This document shows positions 44,301 through 55,549 of a DNA stretch of 64,000 nt, one piece after another. Where the stretch lies: positions 135,662,106-135,726,105 of the forward strand of contig CM060698.1 of NCBI GenBank assembly GCA_030686995.1, read 5' to 3'. The notes beneath the pieces are model-generated. The model was given only the letters and a program-made list of their open reading frames with translations. It made no database searches and was not told where the DNA came from. The position numbers and the translations under genes were made by a program. Numbering within the stretch: position 1 is the stretch's first letter; each line of letters starts with the position of its first letter. Source of the stretch: Artemisia argyi. Its lineage: Eukaryota; Streptophyta; Magnoliopsida; Asterales; Asteraceae.

Positions 44301-45155
44301 ATTGGTTGTTTGGAGTACATCAGGCAGTATCTTGTGAAGAGAAGTGTTAGTGTACAGCATGTAATAGACAGATGTGAAGGTCTCTTAACCCCAACAACAA
44401 CTAGAATTTTAGAAACCATCAAGGAGGAAGCAAATGAGTATAAGGTTTTATAGAGTGGGGGGGATACATACCAGTGTGCCGGAGGTTGGGGTGACCAATG
44501 TGTTGTGAATATGCCGAAAATGGAATGCACATGTAGGAGATAGGAACTCACTGGTATTCCATGTAAGCATGCTATTGCGGCTATCAACGACATGGCAAAA
44601 CACAACAAGGAATCAACTGACAACATGGTTGTGATCCCAGAGGATTATGTGCACCAATGTTATTGGTTAACCACATGGAGGGCGATGTATCAACACAAGA
44701 TTGAAGGAATTGCTGGTCGACACTTTTGGCCCAAATGCCCTATCCCTAGTGAACTAAAGCCACCTCACTACCATGTTCGAATTGGGAGACCACGGAAGAA
44801 GAGAAGAGTGTCAAGGGATGAGATTGCTGAACATGTTATGAAAAAATCAATGGTGAAGAATGAGAAGCTGTCAAAAAGGGGCAAGACTGTCAAATGTGGT
44901 GCATGTGGTGGGCAGGGTCATAATAAGAGAGCTTGTACGGGACGAAGAGGCAACCAAGGGACAAGAAGAAGGGAAGGAGTACCAGATGAGGTACTAGAAA
45001 CATCAACTTAGCCAGTGGGATCTTCTACAACAGAGGTGGGAGCAGGGCCAAGTCATCAAGTTGGAACACAAGCAAGTCATGTATCACATTCTACTGGGAA
45101 TGGTGGAGGTCAAAGGAAGAATAAGATCAAGAGAAAAGCCAAAATCGCCAAGTGA
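41375..45155 (+). pseudogene. MuDR-type transposase of MULE 1, seven nonsense codons
   Basis: Exons 41375-41441, 41591-43704, 43790-44039 and 44218-45155 keep phase throughout (1,123 codons with stop). Stops lie in frame at 42076, 42217, 42385, 42619, 44451, 44541 and 45009, so it is dead. Domains in order: N-terminal PB1-like region (FTMKVTLGGKF), an acidic low-complexity stretch with repeats of ERDDV, the MuDR DNA-binding region (CEWSLHVSK, then WSVKTLNDEHKC), the MULE catalytic domain (ILGLDGAFIKG; FISDRQKG across intron 2), the SWIM zinc finger (CTC ... GIPCKHA), and a C-terminal zinc knuckle CGACGGQGHNKRAC after a basic stretch. All parts of a full MURA-like transposase are recognisable. 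Confidence 0.93.
44057..44200 (+). repeat. Three tandem 48-bp units in transposase intron 3 of MULE 1
   Basis: Units start at 44057, 44105 and 44153 with TATGACTKTCATCTGT and end GTTGATAT. They fill most of the intron, and the length, a multiple of three, keeps a frame open across them by chance. Confidence 0.85.
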
Positions 45156-45750
45156 GTCAACACAATTGTGATGGTGCAATAACCTTGGGTTGGTTATTCG
45201 TTCATGTGTTTTAACACAATATGTGTATGGATTGTGTAACTGAGTTTCTGTCTTCTAGAAAATTATTTGTACGTGATTTGTTTTTTAGACTTGATTAATT
45301 AGGAATGGTATTTGTTTTTATTTTGGTTTACCATCATTATTTGCTACATAATGCTGTGCACAATTTGTGGTTTGCCATCATCATATACTTATTTGTTGTA
45401 TAATGTTGTGCACAATTTATGGTTTGCCATCATCATATACTTACGTATATTGAATGACCCAACATGCCCACTACATAAGTATATCGAATGACCCAAACTT
45501 GTTTTGACTTTTGTAAGTCAAAGTTGATAAGGAACCAGAAACCAAGTTTACTGCATATTGATTCTGTAATATTGACTACATTTGTCTTCTTATAATAACA
45601 AGGACAACCAAAACAACGATGATCCCACTATAGTGCTAAAATCAAACACTTTTTATTAACATGAAGGTCAATACAAACCAGGGATGACCTTATACCCTGT
45701 GATGATACAACCCAGAAAGATGTCAACACACCTACATACCAACGACCAAC
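45156..45750. other. Spacer between the convergent genes of MULE 1
   Basis: Non-coding. A segment of about 60 bp (TGTGCACAATTTRTGGTTTGCCATCATCATATACTTA) is present twice in tandem near 45350-45455, and GTATATYGAATGACCCAA is present twice after it. It probably holds the two 3' ends. Confidence 0.55.
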
Positions 45751-46060
45751 CTAAAGCAACTTAATGGCAATGAAAAAAAAGAGCCAACTAAAAATAAGAA
45801 ACTTGTTGAGCTTCTTAATCCGCTGATCATTCTCCCTCATCAACCTCAACTGCTCCTCCAACTCTTCTTGAAGCTCATTCCTCGCCCTTAACAGGCCAGG
45901 AATCACAGCAACTACTCGGCAACACATTGGAGGATCCGTCCATCCAATAAACCCACATGAAGGACAACAGTAGAATCGTCGTCCTGGGTTCCTGTTTGTC
46001 CAGCATCAAGACCATATTTTTTGCCAGATTTCGGAAAGTGTGAAACTTTAATGTGCTGCA
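45751..46060 (-). pseudogene. GRF zinc-finger companion gene of MULE 1, degraded N-terminus
   Basis: On the minus strand the frame reads NPGRRFYCCPSCGFIGWTDP, then PMCCRVVAVIPGLLRARNEL. That is the core of a plant GRF-type zinc finger (TSWT..NPGRRFY.CP....C.F..W.DPPMC). It continues with a Glu/Leu-rich coiled segment (EELEEQLRLMREN) and a hydrophobic helix (FLIFSWLFFFIAIKLL), ending at TAG 45751-45753. Before NPGRRF a stop and frame change destroy the first cysteines. The 3' end faces the transposase gene. It matches the gene at 51730-52111 of MULE 2 in layout. GRF fingers bind nucleic acid; a role in transposition is inferred only. Confidence 0.8.
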
Positions 46061-46378
46061 ACGTTCATATTTAACTGGGACTGGATAGTATACTGTTTGT
46101 AAAAAAGGCAAATAATCGCTTGCAAATTTAGTCCCTCAAGCTACAGTGTCACTAGCTTAGTACCCGGGGAACAGTAAAATTATGATACTACCCTCAACTA
46201 AGTGGCACTTAACGGGAAAATTAACGAAAAAAGCCTCTCGGTGGCGATTTTGCGAAAATGTGGAACGTTGGTGTCTTTTTTGCGCTACTTTTTGTCTCGG
46301 TCCCGTTTTTACAATTTTGCAATTTACAATTTCGTGGAACGTTAAAGACCATTTTTGCAATTTACCTTAAAAAAGAGT

Positions 46379-46552
46379 AATGATAGGGAGACCTAATTCA
46401 TATGACTAAATTCATGCCTAAACAATTCATCATGTGACATGTGGAATGTAGATTTTCTCTTTTATAATCCTCACCATTAATTTTGACATGTGTCATGATC
46501 TTAGTGTTAGACATATCTTTAGGCATGAAGTTTAGTTATGCCAATCATTTTC
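46379..46552. mobile_element. Small foldback MITE next to MULE 1
   Basis: ACTAAATTCATGCCTAAA on the left matches inverted TTTAGGCATGAAGTTTAGT on the right, and TGATAGG and GCCAATCA form the outer arms. About 170 bp, non-coding. The TSD is unclear. Confidence 0.5.
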
Positions 46553-46913
46553 CATAAAAAAATTGGTGCAGAGTTATTTAGGGTGCGTTTGGTTTTGGTT
46601 TTCGTATGCTCACTAATGGGCATGGATTTGATTATGCAATGGAATAGCAGCCTTACACCAAAATCTACACGTTTAACAAGAAAACAAAAAACATGACATG
46701 TTCCAACATTTGTCTTTGTTTGCGTGTGCCAAAACAAATAAACCAAAATAAAAAAATTACGAGTGGCATTTAAGCTAAAACAGTTAATAGTTCAAATTAT
46801 ACGACACAAAATTTTATCTTATCTTACTCCTATAAAGCATGTATAATTTTGTCTTAATTACCACTCAATAAGCAAATTTTACTACATTTTAAAGCATGCA
46901 TGACAGTATGACA

Positions 46914-46960
46914 CTAGTAAGGTATTCGCATGTTGCGCGATGGATACCTTCAAATAAAAA
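46914..46960 (-). mobile_element. Helitron-like 3' terminus on the minus strand
   Basis: Read on the minus strand: CCATCGCGCAACATGCGAATACC then TTACTAG followed by T. The short hairpin (CGC..GCG) plus CTAG-T is the form of a Helitron end. I could not find a matching 5' end, so the element is not delimited. Confidence 0.35.
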
Positions 46961-46970
46961 TTTCCAGTAA

Positions 46971-46972
<2 letters not shown>

Positions 46973-47046
<74 letters not shown>
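46973..47046. repeat. (ATT)n microsatellite
   Basis: About 25 perfect trinucleotide units. Confidence 0.97.
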
Positions 47047-47047
<1 letters not shown>

Positions 47048-47590
47048 GTTTTTTCTGACAATAAACTTACGGATGTCTAAATTTTTTTATCGCATATCTC
47101 AATTCTTTAACTAATAACAATGTTTTTAATGATACATTTGTGAGAATAAATATTTTAGTGAACAATGTTTTTTCATTGTTTAAAATGTATATGATTTATA
47201 TAAAGTTAAGCTTTATGGATAGCGGTGTTAAAGAATATGTGAAACCGACAAACCGAGTCGACCCGATCAATCCGAAACGGCAGAAAACGATAACTAAAAA
47301 ACAAAAACCCAAAAAAACCCGAAACCGGAAAATCCCACTAATCACGGTTCGATTTCAATTTTTATTTTCAAATACCCGTGGTTACCCGAACTAAACCGTG
47401 TTTAATGTACATGTAGTTTTTAACAAAATATTTATAAAAATGTACAAGCATTGACTATATGTATTCGAATTTAATATTTTTTTTTACATGGCTTGATTGA
47501 CTTAGATGCTGTGTTTGTTGTATTAATAATTGGATTGTACGTTAAGCTTTATTAGTTGTAATGTTTAATATTGCATTTATAAATGTCTTA

Positions 47591-47951
47591 AGGGCCGTTT
47601 GGTTTGTTGCTAAGAATCACAATGGGTATCGTATTTGGTACAGAGTAGGATGACATAGATATAAATAATTTGTCATTATCAATGTTAATGTTTGGATAAC
47701 AAAATATTATATGAAAAAAGTGTACAAATATTTAGGTTTTGTAGTGAAAAAGAAGAAAGATAATATGAGAGGAGTCCACAGAATGGATTGCAAAGACACT
47801 AATTGATGGGAAATGAGGCTATCGGTATATAACATGAGGCCCAAGGAATGGATTCGATTCTTTGGTCCATAAAAACTCAAACAAACATTTTGCATCAACA
47901 TTATTATCATTGTCATTTTATGGTGGGAAAACCCACAAACCAAACGGCTCC
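47591..47951. mobile_element. Tourist-like MITE, 361 bp
   Basis: The ends AGGGCCGTTTGGTTTGTTG and CCCACAAACCAAACGGCTCC are inverted, and TTA stands on both sides (47588-47590 and 47952-47954) as the 3-bp TSD of PIF/Harbinger elements. Non-coding. Confidence 0.75.
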
Positions 47952-48113
47952 TTAGATCATTAAATGGAAGGAATGTCATTCCCTCGTTATGTAGTATATA
48001 TTAAGAGCATTTGGTACATGCGTTGTGGGGGTGGCGTTTCCCACTAGCCAATGCGATGGTGCCAAACACCATGCTGAAGGTTGCGTTTTCGGGTGTCGCA
48101 CCGTCACCATGAG

Positions 48114-48191
<78 letters not shown>
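48114..48191. repeat. (AT)n microsatellite
   Basis: About 38 AT units. The Tyr-Ile repeat frames across it on both strands are artefacts. Confidence 0.97.
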
Positions 48192-48194
<3 letters not shown>

Positions 48195-48555
48195 TATTTG
48201 TTTGTTGTTGGGTTATGTGCGGATCTATGTCACAACTTTTACTCATGACATCACTGTATATTAGTAATGGTATTTTGTTTGATATAATAGATTCTGGTGT
48301 TATAAGAAAAAGTGCTACGTCGACAACACTTTTTTCACGACCGCACAAAATGTACCCAATGCTCTAACTAGTACGTAGTACAAGTTATCATAAAGATTGT
48401 GCAAGTTAATGATTTTTTGAAAGTTATAATGTTGATACTAATAATAAGTTAATGTTTATTAAAGTTAGTTTACTACAAGTAATAAAATATCATATTACAG
48501 TAATATTTTTTATTTTTACTTTTTTTATATTAAATTATACTATCTTATTTATATA

Positions 48556-48809
48556 CTCCCTCCGTCCCACAATAAGTGTCCACTTTGAATTTTCAAAGTC
48601 TTTCTCATTAAACTTTGACCATAAATATTATTATTTGTGTTATATAATACTTGATGAAAATTATATCAATGAAAATACATTTAAAACTCAATCCATTCAT
48701 ATATTTTTCATCAAGTATTACATAACACAAATAAAAATATTTATGGTCAAAGTTGAATGAGAAAGACTTTGAAAATTCAAAATGGACACTTATTGTGGGA
48801 CGGAGGTAG
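48556..48809. mobile_element. Stowaway-type MITE, copy 2
   Basis: 254 bp, the same length as copy 1. Ends CTCCCTCCGTCCCAC and GTGGGACGGAGGTAG, TA on both sides (48554-48555, 48810-48811). The two halves are almost perfect complements, including GAATTTTCAAAGTCTTTCTC against its inverse. It is the best preserved of the three copies here and probably the youngest. Confidence 0.93.
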
Positions 48810-48811
48810 TA

Positions 48812-49285
48812 ATATTTTGAAATATTTCACAATCTTAATAATTTTGAAATACTTTTTGACTTGTTCTAAAATTAAATCACAACTACAATATTTCCTTGGT
48901 GTTTTTGTCTATAGCCATCAACGACAAAAACCTTCCCTATCTCATACCGTCGCATATTCGGCTAGTATAATCATACAAAGCCGTCTCAAGTCTAATAACT
49001 TGAAGAAAACAAAAATTGCGCTATAATATTTAAAAGTTGGTATATTGAAGGCATAGAAGACCATTGAAAGCCACCGATAAGTTTGAATATCAACGCTCAT
49101 TAATTCTCACCCTTACACTTGGTTTGTAAATAAGATTCAATTTGGATTGTGACTTAGCACACGTTTGAAACGAACGTAGATGTGAGAGATATATAGTTAC
49201 TCAAAATATATACGTATTTAATTTATATTGGTAATTTTCCATTTAAGTAACAGTTTTTGAGTTTCCGATAAAGGTGTTAATCACC
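48812..49285. other. Intergenic, no gene seen
   Basis: AT-rich sequence without recognisable content. Confidence 0.5.
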
Positions 49286-49288
49286 TAA

Positions 49289-51327
49289 GAGCACCCACAT
49301 CAATAACACAAGTTAAACATTAACTCAGTGCCACGTTAGCGCCACATCAACTTTAACACTTTAACCTTAATTTAGAAAAAAACACCCACATCAATAACTC
49401 AGCTTTAACTCAACTATTTTCATATTCACCCCCTAAACTAAAACTAACAATTCATTTAGTAAACCACATAACATTAAAACTTTAACATTACAATACGAAA
49501 GATAAAAAACATTAAAATAACAATAACAACGCTTAAGAAAAAAAACCGAAACGTAAGAAATTAAACCATACGAATTACAACTACTTATTGGTCGTCCTCA
49601 GAATATTCTTCTTCCTCTTGTTGTTGGCGTTGAAGACGTTGCTGCCAAACATGGTCCATAAGGTCTCGTTGGAGTCGAGTATGCATTCCTGCGTCGCGCA
49701 ATTTCCTTGTTTTGTGCCTCTGCGTATCACACCTGTCGATCCACCTTTCTTGACTCAAATTTGGTACCGGATCCACCCAAATTCTGCGATACTCACGGAG
49801 TGTAAACTTTTAATCCTTTAGAATCATGTTATGCAAAATAATGCAGGTATGCATGGTTCGTCGTATCTTGACAATTTCCCATACACGTGCTGGTTGTTGT
49901 AATATACCCCAACGTCCTTGAAGCACACTAAAAGCACGTTCGATATCCTTGCGTGCACTTTCTTGCTTCCTTTTAAAATAACCATGTTTCTCGTCAGTCG
50001 TTGCCGAGAAGGATTTGAGGAAACTTGACCACTGCGGGTAAATTCCGTCAGCTAAGTAATACCCCTGTTCATACCTTCTTCCATTTACCATATAGGGTGC
50101 CCTTGGGAATTCGTTAGCAAGAAGGGAGTCGAACAAGTTAGAGTTATCTAAAACATTAATATCATTATTTGCCACTGCCATACCAAAAAATGCATGCCAA
50201 ATCCACAAATCGTGTGAAGCAACAGCTTCAAGCATTAACGTTGGGTATCTTTTATCACCCCTACCAAATTGTCCCTGTCAAGCCACCGGACAATTTTTCC
50301 ACGCCCAATGCATGCAATCAATGATACCAAGCATACCCGGAAAACCATGTTGACGCTCATGCAATTCGTAAATATGTTGAATGTCGGACCATGTTGGTGT
50401 TCTTAAAAACTCATGCATAAACAAATCCATAACACACATGTTAAAATTATCAAGATAAAGACGTGAAGTAGTCTCACCCATTTGGAGGTACTCATCAAAC
50501 GCATCTGGGGTGGTGCCGTACGCCAATTGGCGTATTGCAGACGCACACCCCATAAGTGCACTAATACTCCCTCGACCCGTACAATCGGGTCCTAACTTAA
50601 AGTATTTAAAGTGATCTGGAATATCATCGGATTCGTAAGATTCAATACCTTTGACTATTTGTAGAAATAGTTTCCGGCTTATACGAAACCTCTTACGAAA
50701 TTTACCGTGTGTATACTTGCAACCTTGAACGAAATAGTCGTTTTGCAAACGTTCCTTAGCAAGCTCACGTTCACGATATATGTGGATACGGGGCACCTGA
50801 GGATGAGCTTCTTCTTGTTCTAAGCGTTGCTGTAACTCGAACGCATTAACCATAAACTGTATGTCTTATTCGTCATCAATGTTTGACCAACTCGAACCAA
50901 ATTCGTTATTTTGATTTGGATCCATTAGGAAGTATAAAGAGTGGAGAATTAGTAATGGACGTGTGAAAAATATATGTGTGTTTAGTTGGTATTTATAGTT
51001 GTGTTTAAATGATTTTTTTTTATTTTTTTTATTTTATTTTATTTATTTATTTTTTTAAATACTAGAACTAGCCGTTTTAAACAATATAGGAGGAGGTGCA
51101 AATGATTCTTTTTTTTTTTTTTTTTTCTCAAACTAACGTGTATAAATGTAGCCGTTGGAGGGGGTAAAGGGGATTTTTTTTTACACGAAATCGCCTTAAC
51201 TCAGCGTTAGTGCACTAACGTGCCGCGTTAACGCGGCCTTAACGTGAGGGACTGCATCGACTAACGCATGTTAACGTGCGTTAAAAGGGCCTTAACGCAC
51301 CCTTCCACGTTACCACTGTGTTTGCTC
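49289..51327 (-). mobile_element. PIF/Harbinger element, 2.0 kb
   Basis: Ends GAGCACCCACATC and CCACTGTGTTTGCTC are short inverted repeats, and TAA flanks both sides (49286-49288 and 51328-51330), the usual PIF target duplication. Subterminal regions hold many AACTCAGCGTTA and TTAACGCG-type inverted motifs. A Harbinger transposase occupies the centre on the minus strand. I found no second Myb-like gene, which active PIF/Pong elements normally need. Confidence 0.85.
49585..50925 (-). pseudogene. Harbinger-type DDE transposase, three nonsense codons
   Basis: A single uninterrupted phase from the ATG at 50923-50925 to the stop at 49585, about 446 codons, with internal stops at 50866 (TAA), 50278 (TGA, in NCPVA-stop where the family has Trp) and 49810 (TAA, after LHNMILKD). 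The N-terminus has ELQQRLEQEEA and RERELAKERLQNDYF, then helical text RFRISRKLFLQIVKGI. The acidic triad is visible: Asp in GIIDCMHW, Asp in LADGIYPQW and Glu in DIERAFSVLQGRW. The C-terminal tail ends QQEEEEYSEDDQ. With no frameshifts, it looks like a recently silenced copy. Family: HARBI1-like nuclease (DDE_Tnp_4 / plant transposon protein). Confidence 0.93.
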
Positions 51328-51729
51328 TAATAGCTAGCTAGTTCTTTTCAATAAAAATTCAATATTTAAATTCTAATCCACTTCATGTAAAGAGTTTGAC
51401 ACAAGAAAAACTTTCAAGATACAAACTTGAGTAAATTACATGGATGTTCCCTGTGGTTTGTAAAAAATTTCACCTACCGTCCCTCAAACTTAAAAGTTGC
51501 ATATATGGTCCCTTTTGACTCAAAAGAATAACATGGATGGTCCTTATGTTGGACGGCCGTCCATATCTCTGTTAAACGTCACCCACGTTATAAAAACGTG
51601 AGGGTAAGGTCGTCTTTTGCCATTGTAGCTAACCCCATAATAAAATAAGAGTTCTCTTTCCCTATAAAGTTATCATCCCCACATTTCCAACTTTTTTAAT
51701 TATCTTCTTTGTCTTGATTAACAACAACA

Positions 51730-52111
51730 ATGGTTATATGTGCTTGTGATAGAAGGGCAGTAATTCGCACATCTTGGACTGACATAAACCCAGGAAGACG
51801 ATTTTACAGTTGCCCTATAAAGGTAAATGTTCAAATCTTAAATTAGGGTTCCAATTGGTATTGCTTTGAGCCCTAATCGATGGTTTTTTTGATTGATTGT
51901 TTTTTAGGGATCCAGTTGCCCATTCATTGATTAGTATGATCCCCCCATGTGTGCGCGTGCTGTAAACATCATACCTAGACTTTTAAGGTCAAGAAACGTG
52001 CTTGAAGCAAGATTGTCGGAAGCAGAAGCAAGTCGTCAAAGAATGAAAAAAATGTTGGTTATAACATGGTTATCCATTCTAGTGTTTGGTTTGTTCAAAT
52101 TATTCACATAA
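51730..52111 (+). pseudogene. GRF zinc-finger, single-pass membrane companion gene of MULE 2
   Basis: Exon 1 is 51730-51822 and exon 2 is 51908-52111, joined by a GT-AG intron. The protein starts MVICACDRRAVIRTSWTDIN, continues PGRRFYSCPIKGSSCPFID, then YDPPMCARAVNIIPRLLR. The finger cysteines CAC, C(P) and C are all present; one TAG replaces the Trp expected after PFID. The tail has a charged segment (EARLSEAEASRQRMKK) and a hydrophobic helix (LVITWLSILVFGLFKLF). About 98 residues in all. It converges on the transposase gene whose stop is at 52648. Nucleic-acid binding is known for GRF fingers; membrane anchoring and any role in transposition are inference. Confidence 0.85.
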
Positions 52112-52647
52112 GTTGCTAAGGTTTAGGTATGATGTAATGGGTATATTGACTTTTGTAGTCAATTTTGTGTTTTGTTAAGTTGCTATGGTGTAGGTATGAT
52201 GTAATGGGTATATTGACTTTTCTAGTCAATATTGTTTTGTAATGCAACAAAAACTATGTTATGGATTTCAGCATGTAATGGAAAACTATGTTATGGATAT
52301 ATGTTTTTTGTTTTATGCATTCTCAGTTTCTGATGTTGGTTTTAGTTGTGTTTGTGTTGTTGTCGTAAACTAGCCACTGAAAGTGACCCATTTAAAAGTC
52401 GAAAGCAATTAAAAAAAGTCAACTTGACCAATTTGTCACAATGCACAATAGCAATAACTAAATGCCACAATGACCAAAACATAAGTCAAACAAACATAAC
52501 AAGTATCCAAAATACACTTGTAATTGTCATAACAAGTGAAATTCTAATGACCACTGGCCATACATAATAGATTACTACAAATAACAATTCTAACACAGAT
52601 AACAAGTACCCAAAACAAGAGGTTTTTTTTCTTACTTGCAGCCTTCT
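52112..52647. other. Spacer between the convergent genes of MULE 2
   Basis: Non-coding. A segment of about 70 bp (GTTGCTAWGGTKTAGGTATGATG to TTGACTTTTSTAGTCAAT) occurs twice in tandem between 52111 and 52230. Both 3' ends should lie here. Confidence 0.6.
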
Positions 52648-55549
52648 TCAAACAGATTTATTTTTCACAATTTTCTTCTTACCCTTTTGACTTGCAACTT
52701 GACTTTTACTTGGAGCAACACTTGCAGGCTTCTTTTTTTGACTTGGAGCAGCACTTGCAGGCTTCTTTTTTTGAGTTGGACCTTGACTTTGAGTTGGAGC
52801 AGCACTTGCAGTCTTCCTTTTCTTGTTGCTTGTTTGACCACCTTGAATCTTGCAGGTTCTTTTGTTGTGTCCTGTCTGCTTGCACAAAGCACAAGTAACA
52901 GTCTTCATGGCTCTTGATAGCTTACCATCCTTAACCATATCAATCTTTTCACTAGCAGATTTCCTTCTTTTCTTGTTTGGTCTGCCTGGTTGTGGATGAT
53001 ATGTTGGAGGCAGTAAAGTTGTCTGGACTTGACTCTTAGGCCACATTGTTGGACCATTAATTGGACCAATGGTGTGTGAGTACATTTTCCTCCATGTCTC
53101 AAGTCTGTAACAAGGGTGCACCCACTCTTCTATTAGACTAGGATTCATCTTGTTCTGTGCCATGTCCCAATTAACAGCTACTGCATGCTTGCAAGGTATG
53201 CCAGCTAATTCCCAATACCTACAAGTGCATGTTCTCTGAGATACAGTAACTACACACTGATCAAACCATGGTCCAGTAACTTGGTACTTATCACCTCCAT
53301 TCCAATGAGCTACATATTCAGCAGCTTTTTCAGATATACCCTTAAGGATTTTAGTAGCAGTGGGGGTTAGAGGTCCTTCACTCTTATCTATGATGCTGTT
53401 CACAGTCTTAATTCTCCTCATTAAATACTCCCTAACATACTCTAGTGCACTAATGATTGGCCTATCCCTCCCTTCTACAAGTTTACCATTGAAGACCTCA
53501 CACATATTACTCAATAAGACATCTGATTTAGCCCTTCCTGTTAAATAGACCTCACACATATTACTACTTTGTTTCAATATTTAAGTTAAATAATAGTACA
53601 TGTTAAGCAATATTAATACCTGTAAAATGACTTCTGCTCCAGTGCTGTGGAGGAATCTTGCAAAGCCACTCATAAGCTTCCTTATTGAATTCTTTCAATT
53701 CATCCATAGCACGAGTAAAATGTGGTACTGTGGTGGCAGTAGCACACTTCCATAGAAGATCTTTAAATGCTTTACCACTCCATTTCAGCTTCATATTCTC
53801 ATGTATATGTTTTAAACAAAACCTGTGCTCAGCTGATGGAAATACATTGGCAATTGCTGGAATTAATCCCTGTGTCACAAGACATTTCATTAGCATAACA
53901 ATTTTTGTTGTTCACAATGTAAATGATTAAGACAGTGAATAAGTATAATACCTTCTGCCTATCACTAATGAAAGTGAAATGAGAGTTGGCCACCAGATCC
54001 AAATCATCACCCAACTGTTCTAGAAACCATGTCCAAGACTCCAAGTTTTCTGTTTCAACAATACCATATGCCAATGGATATATCCCATTGTTTGAATCCA
54101 CACCTACAACAGTCAACAACTGACCAGGAAATTGTCCTTTCATAAAGGCACCATCAAATCCCAACTGATTTACCTTGCACATCAGGCCCAACAATTTGAC
54201 TTGGCCCAGCTGGATCATCACCTCCAAGTGTTGGAATGGTACCAAAACACTCAGCTCTAATCCTTACCTTATCATTCTTTTTCAACTCAATTTCCCTTCT
54301 TGTTTCAATTGCATGGAGCTTAATCATCTCCTTAGCCTCTTTTGCAGTTCCAATACTCTGCCCTACATAGAAATATGTTTGGTTACTCCCACCAACTGCA
54401 TTCTTACCCATTTCTTTCCTTAACTCCTTTAACTTTTTTTTTTCCTAGCCTTCTCTATATCATCATCTGCATCATCCCCACTATCAAATTCATCATTGTC
54501 TAATACTTCCACATCGACAGGTTCTTCAAAAGTAACATGCATCTTTTTTTCACTACCCATAAACTCTTCATTCACATCTACATTAGCATGGAAGTCTACC
54601 ATGTCTACTTCTACATCAATTATGTCATCCTCAAAGTAATCACTGTCTTCCTCATCATCAGTATCTTCCCCACTTTCACTTTCTTCCCCACTTTCACTAT
54701 CTTCCCCACTTTCACTATCTCCCCCAATTTCATTAGTTTGTAATGTCTTTTCAACCTCTGTGGCCTTAGCAACTACCTCAGTATCATCTAAATCAAGGAA
54801 AGGGTCAAAGTCTTGGTTGTCCAAAGCAGAGTAAAAATCTTTTGTAAACTCAGTTTCACCCATTTCCTTAGCAACACTACTTTCACAAACATTATTAACC
54901 CCACTGCTTTGACCTATTTCACTCCCAAACCATTCTAAAGCTAACTGCTTAGCACAAGATTTCCTAGCAACAACTTCCACATCTTCTATTTCAGTAATGG
55001 TACACCTCTTAAATGGTGAAGGATTATAAGTGTCTACTGTTGTTTCATCATGTTCAATGTACACATTCAACAGCCTATGACCTAGCAATACATGCCTACA
55101 AAGTTCATGCACATCTTGGTCACTACCTAAAGCTCTAATCCCATGGTCTAAATCAAGATCAGGAATCAAATATTGGTAGTACATTATCCTATCCCCTTCA
55201 TAACCTAACATCATAATCATCTCATTCAACTCGATCACACTAAACAAATCCACGTCTATGTTATCAACAAAGCTAAACCTACCATTAACATATTTCCTTC
55301 CCGGTGACTCTGAAAACATCCCTCCATGATGAATCTTCAGACTAAAGAAGTTAGGGTCTTTGGCTGGATATAACACAATAAAAACACATTATTAATTAGG
55401 GTTTCCAAAGAAGAACCTCATTAAACAATCTTAACAAAAGTTTTCATGATCAAAATTAAACAAAAACGTAACTTACCATAAACACGAGCATAATCCACGA
55501 CTGCGTCATTTTTATTAGTGTCACGTATATTCCACATAGCCAAAACCAT
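52648..55549 (-). pseudogene. MuDR-type transposase of MULE 2, internal deletion and frameshift
   Basis: Exons: 55477-55549, 53952-55363, 53620-53869 and 52648-53537. The N-terminal PB1-like region (FFSLKIHHGGMFSESPGRKY) and a Glu/Ser/Asp repeat stretch (GEDSESGEESESGED) are present. A frameshift lies at the A-run near 54437. After AECFGTIP (about 54240) the text passes almost directly to LGFDGAFMKG (about 54160), so roughly 180 codons that hold the MuDR DNA-binding domain in MULE 1 are missing. The catalytic core (FISDRQKG across the intron), the SWIM finger (CTCRYWELAGIPCKHA) and the zinc knuckle CALCKQTGHNKRTC are intact, followed by a Lys/Pro/Ala-rich repeat tail. Confidence 0.93.

Larger units (their letters stand above)
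41056..46367. mobile_element. MULE 1, two-gene Mutator-like element, 5.3 kb
   Basis: Terminal inverted repeats of about 180 bp (41056-41235 and 46185-46367) share the text GTAAATTGCAAAAAT, AACGTTCCAC and CGTTAATTTTCCCGTTA. A 9-bp near-duplication flanks it: TAAAAAAAA at 41047-41055 and TAAAAAAGA at 46368-46376. Inside are a MuDR-type transposase gene on the plus strand and a GRF zinc-finger gene on the minus strand, convergent. Both are broken. Confidence 0.9.

Noticed and set aside
48001..48348. Tyr-Ile repeat proteins on both strands
   Set aside because: Artefact of the AT microsatellite, which is open in several frames.
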